64,000 bases of DNA from an uncultured Prevotella sp. (GTDB lineage Bacteria > Bacteroidota > Bacteroidia > Bacteroidales > Bacteroidaceae): positions 173,893 to 237,892 of the forward strand of contig CAJOHJ010000004.1 in the NCBI GenBank assembly GCA_905234265.1, written 5' to 3'. Position 1 is the first letter of the stretch. Each line of letters starts with the position of its first letter. The notes under the pieces were generated by a model. That model searched no databases, was not told the DNA's origin, and saw nothing but the letters and a program-made list of their open reading frames with translations. A program made the translations under genes and the position numbers. This document shows positions 44,099-53,179 of the stretch, piece by piece.

Positions 44099-46627
44099 AT
44101 GAAGAAACATTTACTTTTTCTGGCTGCAATGCTGGCAACGGCTGCAGCCAATGCGCAGGAGCGGTTTACCCAAGTATGGGACTTTACACAGCCGCTGAGC
44201 GATCAGACTGTCACATGGCTGGACGCTGACACGGAAAACTGGGTTCAGGCAGAGTACGACGAAAACCAGCAGACCTCAAGGTGGTATAACAGGAACAACA
44301 GCGTCATTGTGGGAAATGTCGTTGCATACACCACAGATGGCGAGGGCAATCCACAGAGTAACGCTCTCACTGAGTTTTCGGGCCTGGAAATCGGCATGGG
44401 AACCGCCAAAAACACCAGCAACAACCTCATCCTGTGGCGCAATGGAAAGATGCGCCTTACGCGCAATGGCATGACCATCGGCGTGCCGAAGCTGTACAAC
44501 GGACAGACCATCAGCATCACCGCACGTTCGGCAAACACCACTGCCACTGACCGCGGCATTGAGCCTGTTCAGGACCATCTGCAGCTGATTAGCGGAACTA
44601 CCACCGACGGACAGTGCCTCTTCCTCGGCTCGGAGGTTGAAGGCTCACTCGGCGACTATACCTTCACATGGAAAGTGGTCACCGAGAGCGAAGAACCTGT
44701 CGACGTCTCATTCAGAATTATTTCCGGAGGTGTAGACTTCATCGGCATTGCCGTCTCTGAAAGCGAAGACAGGCCGGAAACCTACGTTTACAACAAGGTT
44801 TGCTACCTGCTGCGTGAAGACGGAACGGCTTGTATCAGCTACGTAACAGAATACGACTGGGTCATTACTATCCCAGAGAGCTTCCTGTGTCTCGCCGACG
44901 GCAAGACGTATCGCGTAACAGAGATGGCTGTAAACGCATTCAACGGCAGCTATCAGGAATTCCAACTTCATCTGCCAAATTCTATTACAGAAATCCCTGA
45001 AGGCGCATTCAAAGACAACCAGTGGTTGCAATATATCTCCCTGCCTTATTATCTCACAAAGATTGGCAATGCTGCATTCAAGGGATGCACAGCACTGCAA
45101 AACATTAGTCTGTACAATACCAACTGGGACCAGGACATTGAAATCGGCACTTATACTTTCCAGAACTGCACAGCCTTGAGCTACGTTTATATGGATGGAA
45201 ACATCAAAGAGCTTCCTCACAGCATGTTCAGAGGATGCACAAACCTGCAGTTTGTCTACCTGCCAACATGCCTTGAGCGCATCAGGGAGGCCGCATTCAT
45301 GGACGACGTGTCGCTGACATCCATCACGCTGCCGGCCAGCATGAACAAGAAAATCCACTCTTGGGCTTTCCAGCGCTGCACGAACCTGCGCTATGTCGTC
45401 TCTCTGGCGTCTACTCCTATTACCTTGGAAGTCGACGTGTTTAATGACATTGCCTCAGACGCCATGCTCATAGTCCCGGAGGGCTGTACTGATGCGTACA
45501 CTTGGGACCGTAAGTGGAGTCCGTTTACTACTGTCCGCGAGATAGTGTTCCCAACGTCATACACTCCGTTTTACCTGCAGAATGTAGCCACTGGGCAGAT
45601 GATTGCTTTCGACGACAACAAGAATCTCATGCTCTCTGACAATGGTGCAAAGATTGAACTCATGGGAACATGGTGTGGCGGATATAACCCAGGCATTAAC
45701 TATTCTCTTGTCTGTCCTGACCTCAGAGAGACTCTTGAAGATGGTGGAGAGCAAAATTACAGTATAGGTGCCTACTCTGACGGAAGTACATACGTTGGTC
45801 AGAGTGTTGCCAGCAGCTTCTGGACAATCCTGAAAGGCAGCTCTGACGGCGCAATACGCATCCGCTACAATATCTGCGAGCCGCAGGAGTGGCAGGCAGG
45901 CTATCTGGCAGTAGACCCGAACAACATCAGCAGCCTCGTTGCCAACGGCAGTGAAGACGACTACTCGCTGTGGCGCATAGTCTATCCGGAGGACCAGCCT
46001 GAGGTGGTGGCTGAGTCTGTGTTTGCAGCAAATGTCGGCGCAACAGCCGGCAGCAGCGTGACGATGCCTATAGAGATGCACAGCAACCAGGAGTACACCG
46101 GCATGCAGTTCGACCTCGTTCTGCCTGAAGGCGTCAGCATTCCCAAGAACGGCCGCAAGCTTGACGTCACCGTCACCGACGAGCGTACCGCCAGCTTCAC
46201 CGTCAGCGGCTCGCAGCAGACGGACGACGACGGCAACCCGACGAACGTGTGGCGCTTCGTAGTGTTCTCCATGGAAGGCAGTGCCATCAGTGCCGGCGAC
46301 GGCACCGTGCTGAACGCTACGCTGAGCGTCGACGGCTCCGTGGCTGACGGCGACTACGAGATACGTATCACGAACATACAGATGAGTACATCGACAAACA
46401 ATACCGCCTTCCTGCCCGAAAGCACTGTCACGCTGACCATCGGCTCGCAGCTGAAGGGTGACGTCAACGGCGACGGCATCGTCAACATCGCCGACGTGAC
46501 GGCTCTCGTCAGCAGCATCCTCGGCAACACCAAGGAGTACAGCATCCAGGTGCTTGACGTCAACGGCGACGGCATCGTCAACATAGCAGACGTGACGGCT
46601 ACGGTAAGCATCATTCTTGGAAACTAA
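44099..46627 (+). CDS. Secreted BspA-type LRR protein with cohesin-like domain and C-terminal dockerin repeats
   Basis: 842 aa. Signal peptide about 1-20 (ending ANA-QE). A beta-sandwich region covers about 20-230, and BspA-like leucine-rich repeats about 270-480 (GAFKDNQWLQYISLP; AAFKGCTALQNISL; MFRGCTNLQFVYLP; AAFMDDVSLTSITLP). A ricin/fascin-like stretch covers about 490-640. A cohesin-like sandwich covers about 650-780 (GSSVTMPIEMHSNQEYTGMQFDLVLPEGV). Two type I dockerin calcium loops close the protein (788-810 and 820-842), both DVNGDGIVNIADVT. Likely a surface adhesin or scaffold component. Whether the dockerin binds the cohesin-like protein encoded next door is inference. Confidence 0.85.
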   Translation: MKKHLLFLAAMLATAAANAQERFTQVWDFTQPLSDQTVTWLDADTENWVQAEYDENQQTSRWYNRNNSVIVGNVVAYTTDGEGNPQSNALTEFSGLEIGMGTAKNTSNNLILWRNGKMRLTRNGMTIGVPKLYNGQTISITARSANTTATDRGIEPVQDHLQLISGTTTDGQCLFLGSEVEGSLGDYTFTWKVVTESEEPVDVSFRIISGGVDFIGIAVSESEDRPETYVYNKVCYLLREDGTACISYVTEYDWVITIPESFLCLADGKTYRVTEMAVNAFNGSYQEFQLHLPNSITEIPEGAFKDNQWLQYISLPYYLTKIGNAAFKGCTALQNISLYNTNWDQDIEIGTYTFQNCTALSYVYMDGNIKELPHSMFRGCTNLQFVYLPTCLERIREAAFMDDVSLTSITLPASMNKKIHSWAFQRCTNLRYVVSLASTPITLEVDVFNDIASDAMLIVPEGCTDAYTWDRKWSPFTTVREIVFPTSYTPFYLQNVATGQMIAFDDNKNLMLSDNGAKIELMGTWCGGYNPGINYSLVCPDLRETLEDGGEQNYSIGAYSDGSTYVGQSVASSFWTILKGSSDGAIRIRYNICEPQEWQAGYLAVDPNNISSLVANGSEDDYSLWRIVYPEDQPEVVAESVFAANVGATAGSSVTMPIEMHSNQEYTGMQFDLVLPEGVSIPKNGRKLDVTVTDERTASFTVSGSQQTDDDGNPTNVWRFVVFSMEGSAISAGDGTVLNATLSVDGSVADGDYEIRITNIQMSTSTNNTAFLPESTVTLTIGSQLKGDVNGDGIVNIADVTALVSSILGNTKEYSIQVLDVNGDGIVNIADVTATVSIILGN

Positions 46628-46672
46628 GAAACAGTAAATAACAAATAATTAAAGAATAAAAATAAGCGCATT

Positions 46673-47350
46673 ATGAAAAAGATAATTCTTTCACTCGTGG
46701 CCCTGCTGGCCACCGCAGGCACTGCCATGGCACAGAACCCAGTAATTACCGTCGAGGACGTTGCCATTGAGAACGGCAAGGGTACGGTAGTCGTGAAATT
46801 CCAGTTCGACAAGGACGACTACTACGGCAATTTCCAGATGGACTTCCTGTTCCCCGAGGGCATCACAGCCACCACGTCGGGCCGCAACAGCGTGAAGGCT
46901 GACGCAACGTCGATGGACGGCTTCTCGCTGTCTGGCTCCACCACGACACTTGACCAGGAGAAGGACGCCAAGGACAAGAACTACGGCAAGACCGTTACGC
47001 GCTTCGCCGCCGTCAACACCGACGGCTACGCCCTCATAGGCACTTCCGGCACTCTGTTCTCGTTCCCCATCACTGTCGCTGAGACGGTGACAGGCCCCGT
47101 GACCTGCACGCTGAACAACATCACCATTTCGCCGGCCATCAAGTACAGCGACGACAAGCCTACAGGCGACGACAAACTGCAGCTGACGGCTCCCGACGTT
47201 ACGTTCAGCCTCACCGGCATCACCACAGGCATCAGCGCAATAGGCGCAGAGCAGTCGCAGGCTCCTGCCTACACGCTCGACGGACAGCGCACTGCCGGTG
47301 CCAAGCGCGGCATCATCATCCGCGAAGGCAAGAAGATGGTTGTGAAGTAA
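46673..47350 (+). CDS. Secreted cohesin-like domain protein with sorting-like C-terminus
   Basis: 225 aa. Signal peptide (about 1-20, TAMA-QN). A single beta-sandwich domain (about 22-175) has the cohesin-like pattern VVVKFQFDKDDYYGNFQMDFLFPEGITA, resembling the sandwich in the preceding gene. A linker follows, then the tail YTLDGQRTAGAKRGIIIREGKKMVVK, close to the tails of the two secreted proteins at 14.5-18.1 kb. It lies 45 bp after the dockerin protein gene and is followed by a bidirectional terminator, so the two form an operon. Cohesin assignment is by pattern only. Confidence 0.72.
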   Translation: MKKIILSLVALLATAGTAMAQNPVITVEDVAIENGKGTVVVKFQFDKDDYYGNFQMDFLFPEGITATTSGRNSVKADATSMDGFSLSGSTTTLDQEKDAKDKNYGKTVTRFAAVNTDGYALIGTSGTLFSFPITVAETVTGPVTCTLNNITISPAIKYSDDKPTGDDKLQLTAPDVTFSLTGITTGISAIGAEQSQAPAYTLDGQRTAGAKRGIIIREGKKMVVK

Positions 47351-47364
47351 AGACCGGCTGTCAA

Positions 47365-47416
47365 CAAAAAAAACAGGGGGCATCCTTATCGTTTCAAGGA
47401 TGCTCCCTGTTTTTGT
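47365..47416. terminator. Bidirectional terminator between convergent units
   Basis: Stem ACAGGGGGCATCCTT / AAGGATGCTCCCTGT with a run of A on the left and T on the right. It ends the dockerin/cohesin-like operon and the convergent kinase/HTH operon. Confidence 0.88.
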
Positions 47417-47438
47417 ATTTATATTGCACAAGCAAATG

Positions 47439-48020
47439 CTACTTGCCTTCTATAATCCGTACCACGACGCCGTCGCGGCGGCCCGCGACGTATCCCACCG
47501 TGGGCATTCCGTTATGCCACAGGTTGTCGATGTACAGCGGCTCATAGTTGATGAACAGGTGGCAGTCGAATGTGTCGCCCACGGAAAGCTTGGTGTTCTG
47601 CGCCTCGCGGATGACGAAGCTGCCGCCCCCCAAGTGCTCGACGACACACTGGCGGTCTGGGTTCCACGTGAGCAGCAGCCTGTCGCCGACGCTCATGGCG
47701 TCAGACGTCAGAGCGCCCGACAGGAACAGGTGGCTCTGCAGGTCGTCGGCGCTGTCGGCCTCAACGAAGGCGGCATAGTCCTTGTAGCCTACGAAGTTTG
47801 CCAGTATGTCGAGTGTGAACTGCCGCGGATTAGCGCTGAGGCCTGCATATCCCCACAGGCGCTTCAGCGTCATGCCGCTGACCTGTACGTGGTGGCGCTG
47901 AAGGATAATCTCCGAAAGCTTCTCGAAGTTGGCGGGTGTCCGCATCTTGAAGCCTGCCGTGCGTTCTATGGCCGCGCAAAGGCGCTCAATGTGTGTCTCT
48001 GAATTATTCATGTCCTGCAA
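47439..48020 (-). CDS. HTH protein of the Bacteroidetes 'TLKRLWGY' type
   Basis: 193 aa. The N-terminal part (about 10-85) has the order-specific HTH pattern TPANFEKLSEIILQRHHVQVSGMTLKRLWGYAG...TLDILANFVGYKDYAAF seen at the start of many Bacteroidetes regulators. The C-terminal part (about 105-190) is a small beta-rich domain (GDRLLLTWNPDRQCVVEHLGGGSFVIREA) that could be an SH3/OB-like sensor. It follows the Ser/Thr kinase gene by only 3 bp, so it may be a substrate or output regulator; that link is inference. Confidence 0.75.
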   Translation of the reverse strand: MQDMNNSETHIERLCAAIERTAGFKMRTPANFEKLSEIILQRHHVQVSGMTLKRLWGYAGLSANPRQFTLDILANFVGYKDYAAFVEADSADDLQSHLFLSGALTSDAMSVGDRLLLTWNPDRQCVVEHLGGGSFVIREAQNTKLSVGDTFDCHLFINYEPLYIDNLWHNGMPTVGYVAGRRDGVVVRIIEGK

Positions 48021-48023
48021 TGT

Positions 48024-49421
48024 TTACAAAGGTTGTGAGGGCGGTTTGTTCTTTGCGTTCAAATCATATTCCTGTCCTTCAGGCAGCTTCGAGCGTATGC
48101 TGTTAGCCTTGGTGCGTATGCTGCTGCTCCACCGCTGCCAGTCGTCGAGCATTGCTCGGCGTATGATGTCGCGCTCCTGCTGCCCTATGGCTGCCGGCAG
48201 CTTGTCGACGTAGTCGTAGACGAACCTGCTGACGGCCATCACCCTCTCGCTGAGGTCGGTCCATCTGTAGCTCCAGTGGCTCAGAGTGTCTAAGTGGCTT
48301 GCAATCCTTGTCCTGGCCTGCTCCTTGTGCAGAGCCTGTAGAGCCTGCTGCTTCATGCTCTCGGTCTTGCCCAGTTCCTCATGCAGCCTCTTGTTGGCGT
48401 CGGCCAGCAGCAGTATACTGTCGCTCAGCGTGCTGATGTTCGCCTTGAGCTTCTGCTGTGCGGCAGCCGTTGATGAGTCTATGGAGCTGTGGAAGTCGTC
48501 AAAAGCCTTCTTCTGCTGCTGCATCTGCTGGCGCGTAGCTTCGATGTCGTCCTTCAGTACGCTCATGCTGTGCTGCGATGAGCTGAGCCTCAGCGTCTGT
48601 ATGCCGATAACCGTCAGCAGCGTGGCCATCACTGCCGCCAGTGCCACCCAGCGGAGCCTGCTGGTGCGGCTGTCCACCTTCTGCATGTCGGCCTTCAGGT
48701 CGTCCACGCTGCGGTAGCGCCTGTCGATGGGCTTCAGGCACTTGGCAATGACGCCTGCGTAGCGCTTGCCTATCTGCAGCATGTCCAGCACTATTCCTAA
48801 TGAGTAGATGTCGTTGCGTATGTCGGCCACTGCCGACTGCGCCTGCTCCGGCGACATGTAGCGCAGCGTGCCTGCCGGCTGCTTGAAGACGGCATGCGCG
48901 TCGGTGTCGGCCATGCCGAAGTCGAGGAGCTTCACATGGCGTCCGTTGCGCGTGAGCATGATGTTCTCCGGCTTCAGGTCGCGGTGCACTATTCCCAATG
49001 AGTGCATGTAAGCCACTGCATCGCACAGTTCTGCGGCCACACGCCTGCGCTCTGCCGTCGTGAGCACATTGCCTTTGTCTAAGCACTCCTGCAGGTTCTC
49101 ACCGTCGACGAACTCCATGATGATCGACGGCCCCACGCCCTGCACCTCCTCGAAGCCCACGCCCTGAACGATGTTGACGTGCTGCATCCGCATGAGCAGT
49201 TCCAGCTCCTTGTGCTGCATCTGCATGTATACCGTCTGGCCGGCGGTGTCGTCGTTGAGCGTCTTCAGCACATACCACCGGCCGTAGCGCTTTGCGCGCA
49301 GCAGCCTGGTGTAGCGGCGGCGCGCAATTTCCTGCACGTCGGTAAACTGCTGGGTGACGTCCTCGAAGGAGTCCGACAGAAAGGCGGACGACTCAGTGTT
49401 ATCGCTCAAATTTGTGGACAT
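48024..49421 (-). CDS. Membrane Hanks-type Ser/Thr protein kinase
   Basis: 465 aa. Kinase domain about 35-250: ATP lysine in VLKTLND (Lys53), catalytic IVHRDLKPENI (Asp148), DFG (168-170) and MSPEQ substrate loop. A transmembrane helix spans about 258-278. The outer part is a coiled coil (about 280-380, Gln/Lys/Leu-rich) plus a Trp-rich C-terminus (LSHWSYRWTDLSERV), without PASTA repeats. It probably senses an envelope signal and phosphorylates cytoplasmic targets. Its promoter box (49426) ends 5 bp before the ATG, so the message is near-leaderless. It forms an operon with the HTH gene. Confidence 0.9.
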   Translation of the reverse strand: MSTNLSDNTESSAFLSDSFEDVTQQFTDVQEIARRRYTRLLRAKRYGRWYVLKTLNDDTAGQTVYMQMQHKELELLMRMQHVNIVQGVGFEEVQGVGPSIIMEFVDGENLQECLDKGNVLTTAERRRVAAELCDAVAYMHSLGIVHRDLKPENIMLTRNGRHVKLLDFGMADTDAHAVFKQPAGTLRYMSPEQAQSAVADIRNDIYSLGIVLDMLQIGKRYAGVIAKCLKPIDRRYRSVDDLKADMQKVDSRTSRLRWVALAAVMATLLTVIGIQTLRLSSSQHSMSVLKDDIEATRQQMQQQKKAFDDFHSSIDSSTAAAQQKLKANISTLSDSILLLADANKRLHEELGKTESMKQQALQALHKEQARTRIASHLDTLSHWSYRWTDLSERVMAVSRFVYDYVDKLPAAIGQQERDIIRRAMLDDWQRWSSSIRTKANSIRSKLPEGQEYDLNAKNKPPSQPL

Positions 49422-49425
49422 GATG

Positions 49426-49433
49426 CAAAATTA
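49426..49433 (-). promoter_or_regulatory. Kinase gene -7 box, near-leaderless
   Basis: TAATTTTG on the minus strand, ending 5 bp before the kinase start codon. It faces the -7 box of the small LRR gene at 49533. Confidence 0.6.
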
Positions 49434-49532
49434 GTGAATTTCCGTGCATAAACTGCCACAAAATGGTTATAAATGCTAAAAGAACTAAAAAGAACTTTTC
49501 TTTGCAGGCCAAAGAAAGGCCGTTTATGGCAG

Positions 49533-49540
49533 TAATTTTG
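49533..49540 (+). promoter_or_regulatory. Small LRR gene -7 box
   Basis: TAATTTTG, 16 bp before the ATG at 49556. It decides that start; an ATG 31 codons upstream would place the promoter inside the gene. Confidence 0.6.
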
Positions 49541-49555
49541 TACTTTCGCGGCAAA

Positions 49556-50179
49556 ATGAGCTTATCAATGCAGATGGTGCGCGTACTGACAATCATTGTG
49601 CTTCTTTTGTCTGCAGGCAAAGGACTGGCCCAGGATGAAAATTTTTTCCAGGACACCATCCTCTGCAACGGCAAGCCTATCCTGGCCACGTTCCACAAGT
49701 TTAACAAGAAGCTTAAGTTAGCCTCACTTGGCAGAGGCTCCTACGGCAAGGCCGGCATTGACACCCTTGCCAGCGGCCGCATAGAGCTGCCCGACAGTGT
49801 TACCGACAGCGACGGCACCCGCTACAAGCTGCGAAGCATCGGCCGCCAGGGCTTCGCCAACTGCAGGTACATCACAGAGATTACACTGCCGGAGGGATTG
49901 ACCGACATCGGCGACCAGGCATTCTACAACTGCACGTCGCTCAGGGAGATAGTGCTGCCCACAAGCCTCTTTGTCATCTATCCGTTTGCCTTCCGCGGCT
50001 GCTCATCGCTGCGCATCATCCGCCTGAAGGCCACCGAAAGGGTGAGGATCTACGACAACATCTTCGACCTTCAGACCCTTGACAATGCCATTCTCTTCAT
50101 TCCTGCCGGCACAGAAAAGAAATATCGGAACAGCCTTGTCTTCGGCATGTTCCGATATTACGCAGAGTCCTTCGAATGA
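49556..50179 (+). CDS. Secreted BspA-type leucine-rich repeat protein
   Basis: About 207 aa from MSLSMQMVRVLTIIVLLL. Signal peptide ends near GLA-QD. Two to three BspA-like LRR units follow (GRQGFANCRYITEITLPEGL; DQAFYNCTSLREIVLPTSL; PFAFRGCSSLRIIRLKA), then a short tail IPAGTEKKYRNS typical of the end of such proteins. Probably a small surface adhesin or an accessory of the kinase pair transcribed divergently from it. No anchor signal is visible. Confidence 0.8.
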   Translation: MSLSMQMVRVLTIIVLLLSAGKGLAQDENFFQDTILCNGKPILATFHKFNKKLKLASLGRGSYGKAGIDTLASGRIELPDSVTDSDGTRYKLRSIGRQGFANCRYITEITLPEGLTDIGDQAFYNCTSLREIVLPTSLFVIYPFAFRGCSSLRIIRLKATERVRIYDNIFDLQTLDNAILFIPAGTEKKYRNSLVFGMFRYYAESFE

Positions 50180-50212
50180 TGCTTCCGGCCCACGGCCGCC
50201 TGCCTGAGGCGG

Positions 50213-50692
50213 CTATGCCGTCTGCTGCTTGCGCCAGAAGCGGTAGGTGATGTCCTCAAAGTCGCCGTTGCCGCTGTTTTTGTAAAGGCGCTGGTTGGTA
50301 GTCGGCGAATTCAACGGGCCGAGGTGGCGGATGAAAGGGCCGATTTTTATGTAGTCAAAGTCTTGCTTGCAGACCTTTGCCGGCAGTCGCAGGCGGCCGC
50401 TGTACCATGCCACGTGGAACTGCGGATGCGTCTCGTGGATGTACTGTGCCAGCTGGTTGACGCCCACAGGGTCGGCATCGCCGCCCATGAATGCTATGCA
50501 GGTGATGTCGGTGCCGTAGCGCTCTACGAAAGCGTCGACGGCATCCGGGTTAAGAGGCATGCCGATGTCTTCCCACAGGTAGTGGCTGTGGCATCCCGGG
50601 CAGCGGCACGGGCAATTTGAGATGTTAATTGCCAGTGTCACTTCGTCGGGGATTTCCTGGAACACGACGGCTGTGTTAACGTACTTCAGCAT
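50213..50692 (-). CDS. nrdG: Anaerobic ribonucleotide reductase activating protein
   Basis: 159-aa radical SAM activase. The Cx3Cx2C cluster is in NCPCRCPGCHS (Cys28, 32, 35) with an extra Cys30. It also has the SAM-binding FMGGDADP loop. It generates the glycyl radical on NrdD. The gene follows nrdD by 3 bp on the same strand. Confidence 0.95.
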   Translation of the reverse strand: MLKYVNTAVVFQEIPDEVTLAINISNCPCRCPGCHSHYLWEDIGMPLNPDAVDAFVERYGTDITCIAFMGGDADPVGVNQLAQYIHETHPQFHVAWYSGRLRLPAKVCKQDFDYIKIGPFIRHLGPLNSPTTNQRLYKNSGNGDFEDITYRFWRKQQTA

Positions 50693-50695
50693 TTC

Positions 50696-52789
50696 CTAAG
50701 CGTGAGCATAGAAACGTCGTGCGGCTTCCTCCTGTCGCGGCTGCGAGAAGTTGGAGACGCGCTTCAGATAGCCGATGATGCGGGTCATGTAGTCCACGTT
50801 CTTCGAGTGGCAGTGAGGACACTCCTTCAGGTATCGCTTGTCGATGTGTCCGCACTCGTTGCAGACAGTGTTGGGGATGTTGAACGTGAAGTAGTTGCAG
50901 CCTTCCTGTGCAGCCACCTTGAGAAGGTGCTGATACTGCTGCTTGGAGAGATGCTCGTCGAGGTTCATGTGCAGTGCGGAGCCGCCGGTGAGATGCTCGA
51001 TGTAGGGACGGCCGTGCAGCTTGAACTTGTCGATAACGCTGAGCGAGTCGTCCTCGACGACGTAGAAGTAGCTGTTATAGCAGTCGCGCGGCACGAAATA
51101 TCCGTCCTCGCGGTCCCACTTGGCATGCTTGACGCCAACGTTCTCGGCCGGAATCATCTCGCAGTTGAACATAAGTTCCTTGCTGCGGTACTTCTGGTTG
51201 TACTTCTCGATGAGACCGAGTATTCCCTGCACGAAGTGCATGTAGTCGTCGTTGGGAGTAATCTTAAGTCCCATGAACTCGGCGGCTTCCACGAGTCCGT
51301 TTATGCCAATGGTGAGGTACTGGCGCGAAATGTTGATGTAGCCGGCGTCGAAGAGCGGCAGCATGCCGTGCTGCTGCAGCTCCTTGAGGTTTTCGTTGTA
51401 TGCCGTCTGCACTTTGTGGCAGAGGTCGATGATTCCTGCGAGGTATTCCAGATAGTCCATCTTGTGGTTGACGGCATACTGTATGCAGCGGTTCAGGTTG
51501 ATGGTAAGCACCGACTTCGAGCCTGTGGAGACGCCTCCGGCTCCCAGCGTGTACGAGAAGCCGTTGTCGGTAATCTCGTTGCGCAGGCGGCAGCATGAGC
51601 TCAGCGAGTCGGCGTTGTCGCTCATGTATGTGAAGAATGAGTGGCCTTCGCTGTACATCTCGGCGGTGAAGTCGCCCCATTCCTTGTCGCGGCACTCTCC
51701 GTTCTCGTCGACGAGCAATGCCATCGTCTCCACGGGGAATGTCAGCAGGGTCTTCGTGCGCTCCTGGTTGAACCACTTCATGAAGCGCTTCTGCAGCCAC
51801 GACAGTCCGTCCCAGTCGGGCTGTGAGCCGTCGGGGAAGTAGAATTCGCCGAAAATAGACTCGAAATAATAGCGGTCGTAGTAGGCTACGTTCCAGAACA
51901 CAGCCTGATAGTTGCGTGCGCCTGTGGGCTGGTTGAGTGTATACACTATCTGCTCGAAGTAGTCGGTGATGACCTTGTCGATGGTGCGCTTCTTTAGCGA
52001 CAGGTCGGCCTGCTGGTCGGGGTGCTGCCAGTAGTCCTTGCCGTATTCCTTGCCGATGAAGTAGTTCATGTACATCAGGAACTCGGGAGTTGCGCAGGCG
52101 CCGCTGAGCATTGAGCTGACCATGAACACCATGTTGACGAAGCCGCCGGCAAACGACTTCAGGTTCGTCGGGGCCGTGGAGTTGCCGCCGATGCTTGTGG
52201 TGCCGCCGATGAGCCATGGGTACATGGTGATGGAGGCGCAGTAGTTGGCCAGGCTTGTCTCGTCGTTCTTATATATAAAGTGGTGTGTCAGCTTGTCGAT
52301 GTATTCGTTGGCAAGCTCCTTGCCGTACATTTTCTTTATGCGGTCGGTAAGCAGGCGGCGGTTCAGGCGTATGAAATTCGACTTTGGCAGCTCGCCGATG
52401 AGCGTTGCAATGTTCTTGTGCTCCACGTTGGCGTTGGCGTCGTATTTAGAGCCAGTGGCAGCGTTGACAGACTCCATGTACTCGCTGAGGAACATCATCT
52501 TCTCAAGGGTTTCGCGGTCCTCGGTGTGCTCCTGACGATAGAGAATGAACGATTTGGCTACGCGGTAGAAGCCTTCGCGCATCAGAGCCTCCTCAACCTG
52601 GTTCTGGATGTCCTCAACCTTGATGTCGTCGTGCATGTCGAGGTGACTCAGAATCTTGGAGACTGTACCCAAATCGGCAGGTTCGTCAACACTTTCGAAC
52701 GCTTTGACTATTGCGTTCATGATTTTGTCCAACGAGAAACGGTCTTTAGAACCGTCACGCTTGGTAATCGTGAAATTTTTAATTTCCAT
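50696..52789 (-). CDS. nrdD: Anaerobic ribonucleoside-triphosphate reductase
   Basis: 697-aa class III reductase making dNTPs anaerobically. An N-terminal ATP-cone (about 5-95; ITKRDGSKDRFSLDKIMNAIVKAF) senses ATP/dATP. The barrel holds the active-site cysteines. A zinc site CNECGH...CPHCHS precedes the glycyl radical loop RIIGYL (Gly at about 673). Length and motifs are normal. The leader (52790-52957) has a -7 box TAAATTTG (minus strand, 52958-52965) and pairing segments described separately. Confidence 0.97.
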   Translation of the reverse strand: MEIKNFTITKRDGSKDRFSLDKIMNAIVKAFESVDEPADLGTVSKILSHLDMHDDIKVEDIQNQVEEALMREGFYRVAKSFILYRQEHTEDRETLEKMMFLSEYMESVNAATGSKYDANANVEHKNIATLIGELPKSNFIRLNRRLLTDRIKKMYGKELANEYIDKLTHHFIYKNDETSLANYCASITMYPWLIGGTTSIGGNSTAPTNLKSFAGGFVNMVFMVSSMLSGACATPEFLMYMNYFIGKEYGKDYWQHPDQQADLSLKKRTIDKVITDYFEQIVYTLNQPTGARNYQAVFWNVAYYDRYYFESIFGEFYFPDGSQPDWDGLSWLQKRFMKWFNQERTKTLLTFPVETMALLVDENGECRDKEWGDFTAEMYSEGHSFFTYMSDNADSLSSCCRLRNEITDNGFSYTLGAGGVSTGSKSVLTINLNRCIQYAVNHKMDYLEYLAGIIDLCHKVQTAYNENLKELQQHGMLPLFDAGYINISRQYLTIGINGLVEAAEFMGLKITPNDDYMHFVQGILGLIEKYNQKYRSKELMFNCEMIPAENVGVKHAKWDREDGYFVPRDCYNSYFYVVEDDSLSVIDKFKLHGRPYIEHLTGGSALHMNLDEHLSKQQYQHLLKVAAQEGCNYFTFNIPNTVCNECGHIDKRYLKECPHCHSKNVDYMTRIIGYLKRVSNFSQPRQEEAARRFYAHA

Positions 52790-53078
52790 TGTTTTTGGTA
52801 ATATTTAGTATAAGTCGATAAGCGATGAAATGGCGGTTTTCAGGTTGGTTTTGGACAACTTTTCCTTTTTCCCCAGTTTTAAAGTTTTCCTTTTCAGTAA
52901 ACTTTTGCTGACCTCGTGGCTTGTAAAGTTGAAAAAAAGGAAAACCGAAATCGGTTGCAAATTTACTATTTTTTCTAATTAGTTGTATACTCTAATCTCT
53001 AAAAAAATATTAAATGTGATGCCGCCCATGTAACTTTGACTGATGCCCAACAGCGGGAGTTACCTTGTGGGCGGCGTA
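52790..53078 (-). promoter_or_regulatory. nrdD upstream region with promoter box and possible structured leader
   Basis: Minus-strand TAAATTTG at 52958-52965 gives a leader of about 160 nt. GTTTTCCTTTT (52884-52894) and AAAAGGAAAAC (52935-52945) are perfect 11-bp complements, and a third TTTTCCTTTTTCC copy (about 52858) competes for pairing. This could be a regulatory leader for anaerobic dNTP synthesis, or just low-complexity sequence. Nothing else is seen in this 390-bp gap except the repeat array at 53079. Confidence 0.4.
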
Positions 53079-53175
53079 ACATGCAGAGAAAAAAAATTAT
53101 CTTCGCAAGATAATTCCGTAACATGCAGAGATAATTCCGTAACATGCAGAGATAATTCCGTAACTCGCAGAGATA
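53079..53175. repeat. 21-bp CATGCAGAG-family array downstream of the lipoprotein gene
   Basis: Three AACATGCAGAGA cores, one AACTCGCAGAG variant and one ATTATCTTCGCAAGATAAT palindrome, with ATAATTCCGT joins instead of ATAATTTCGT. It ends 5 bp from the lipoprotein stop and has the same orientation as the other arrays. Confidence 0.9.
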
Positions 53176-53179
53176 ACAG

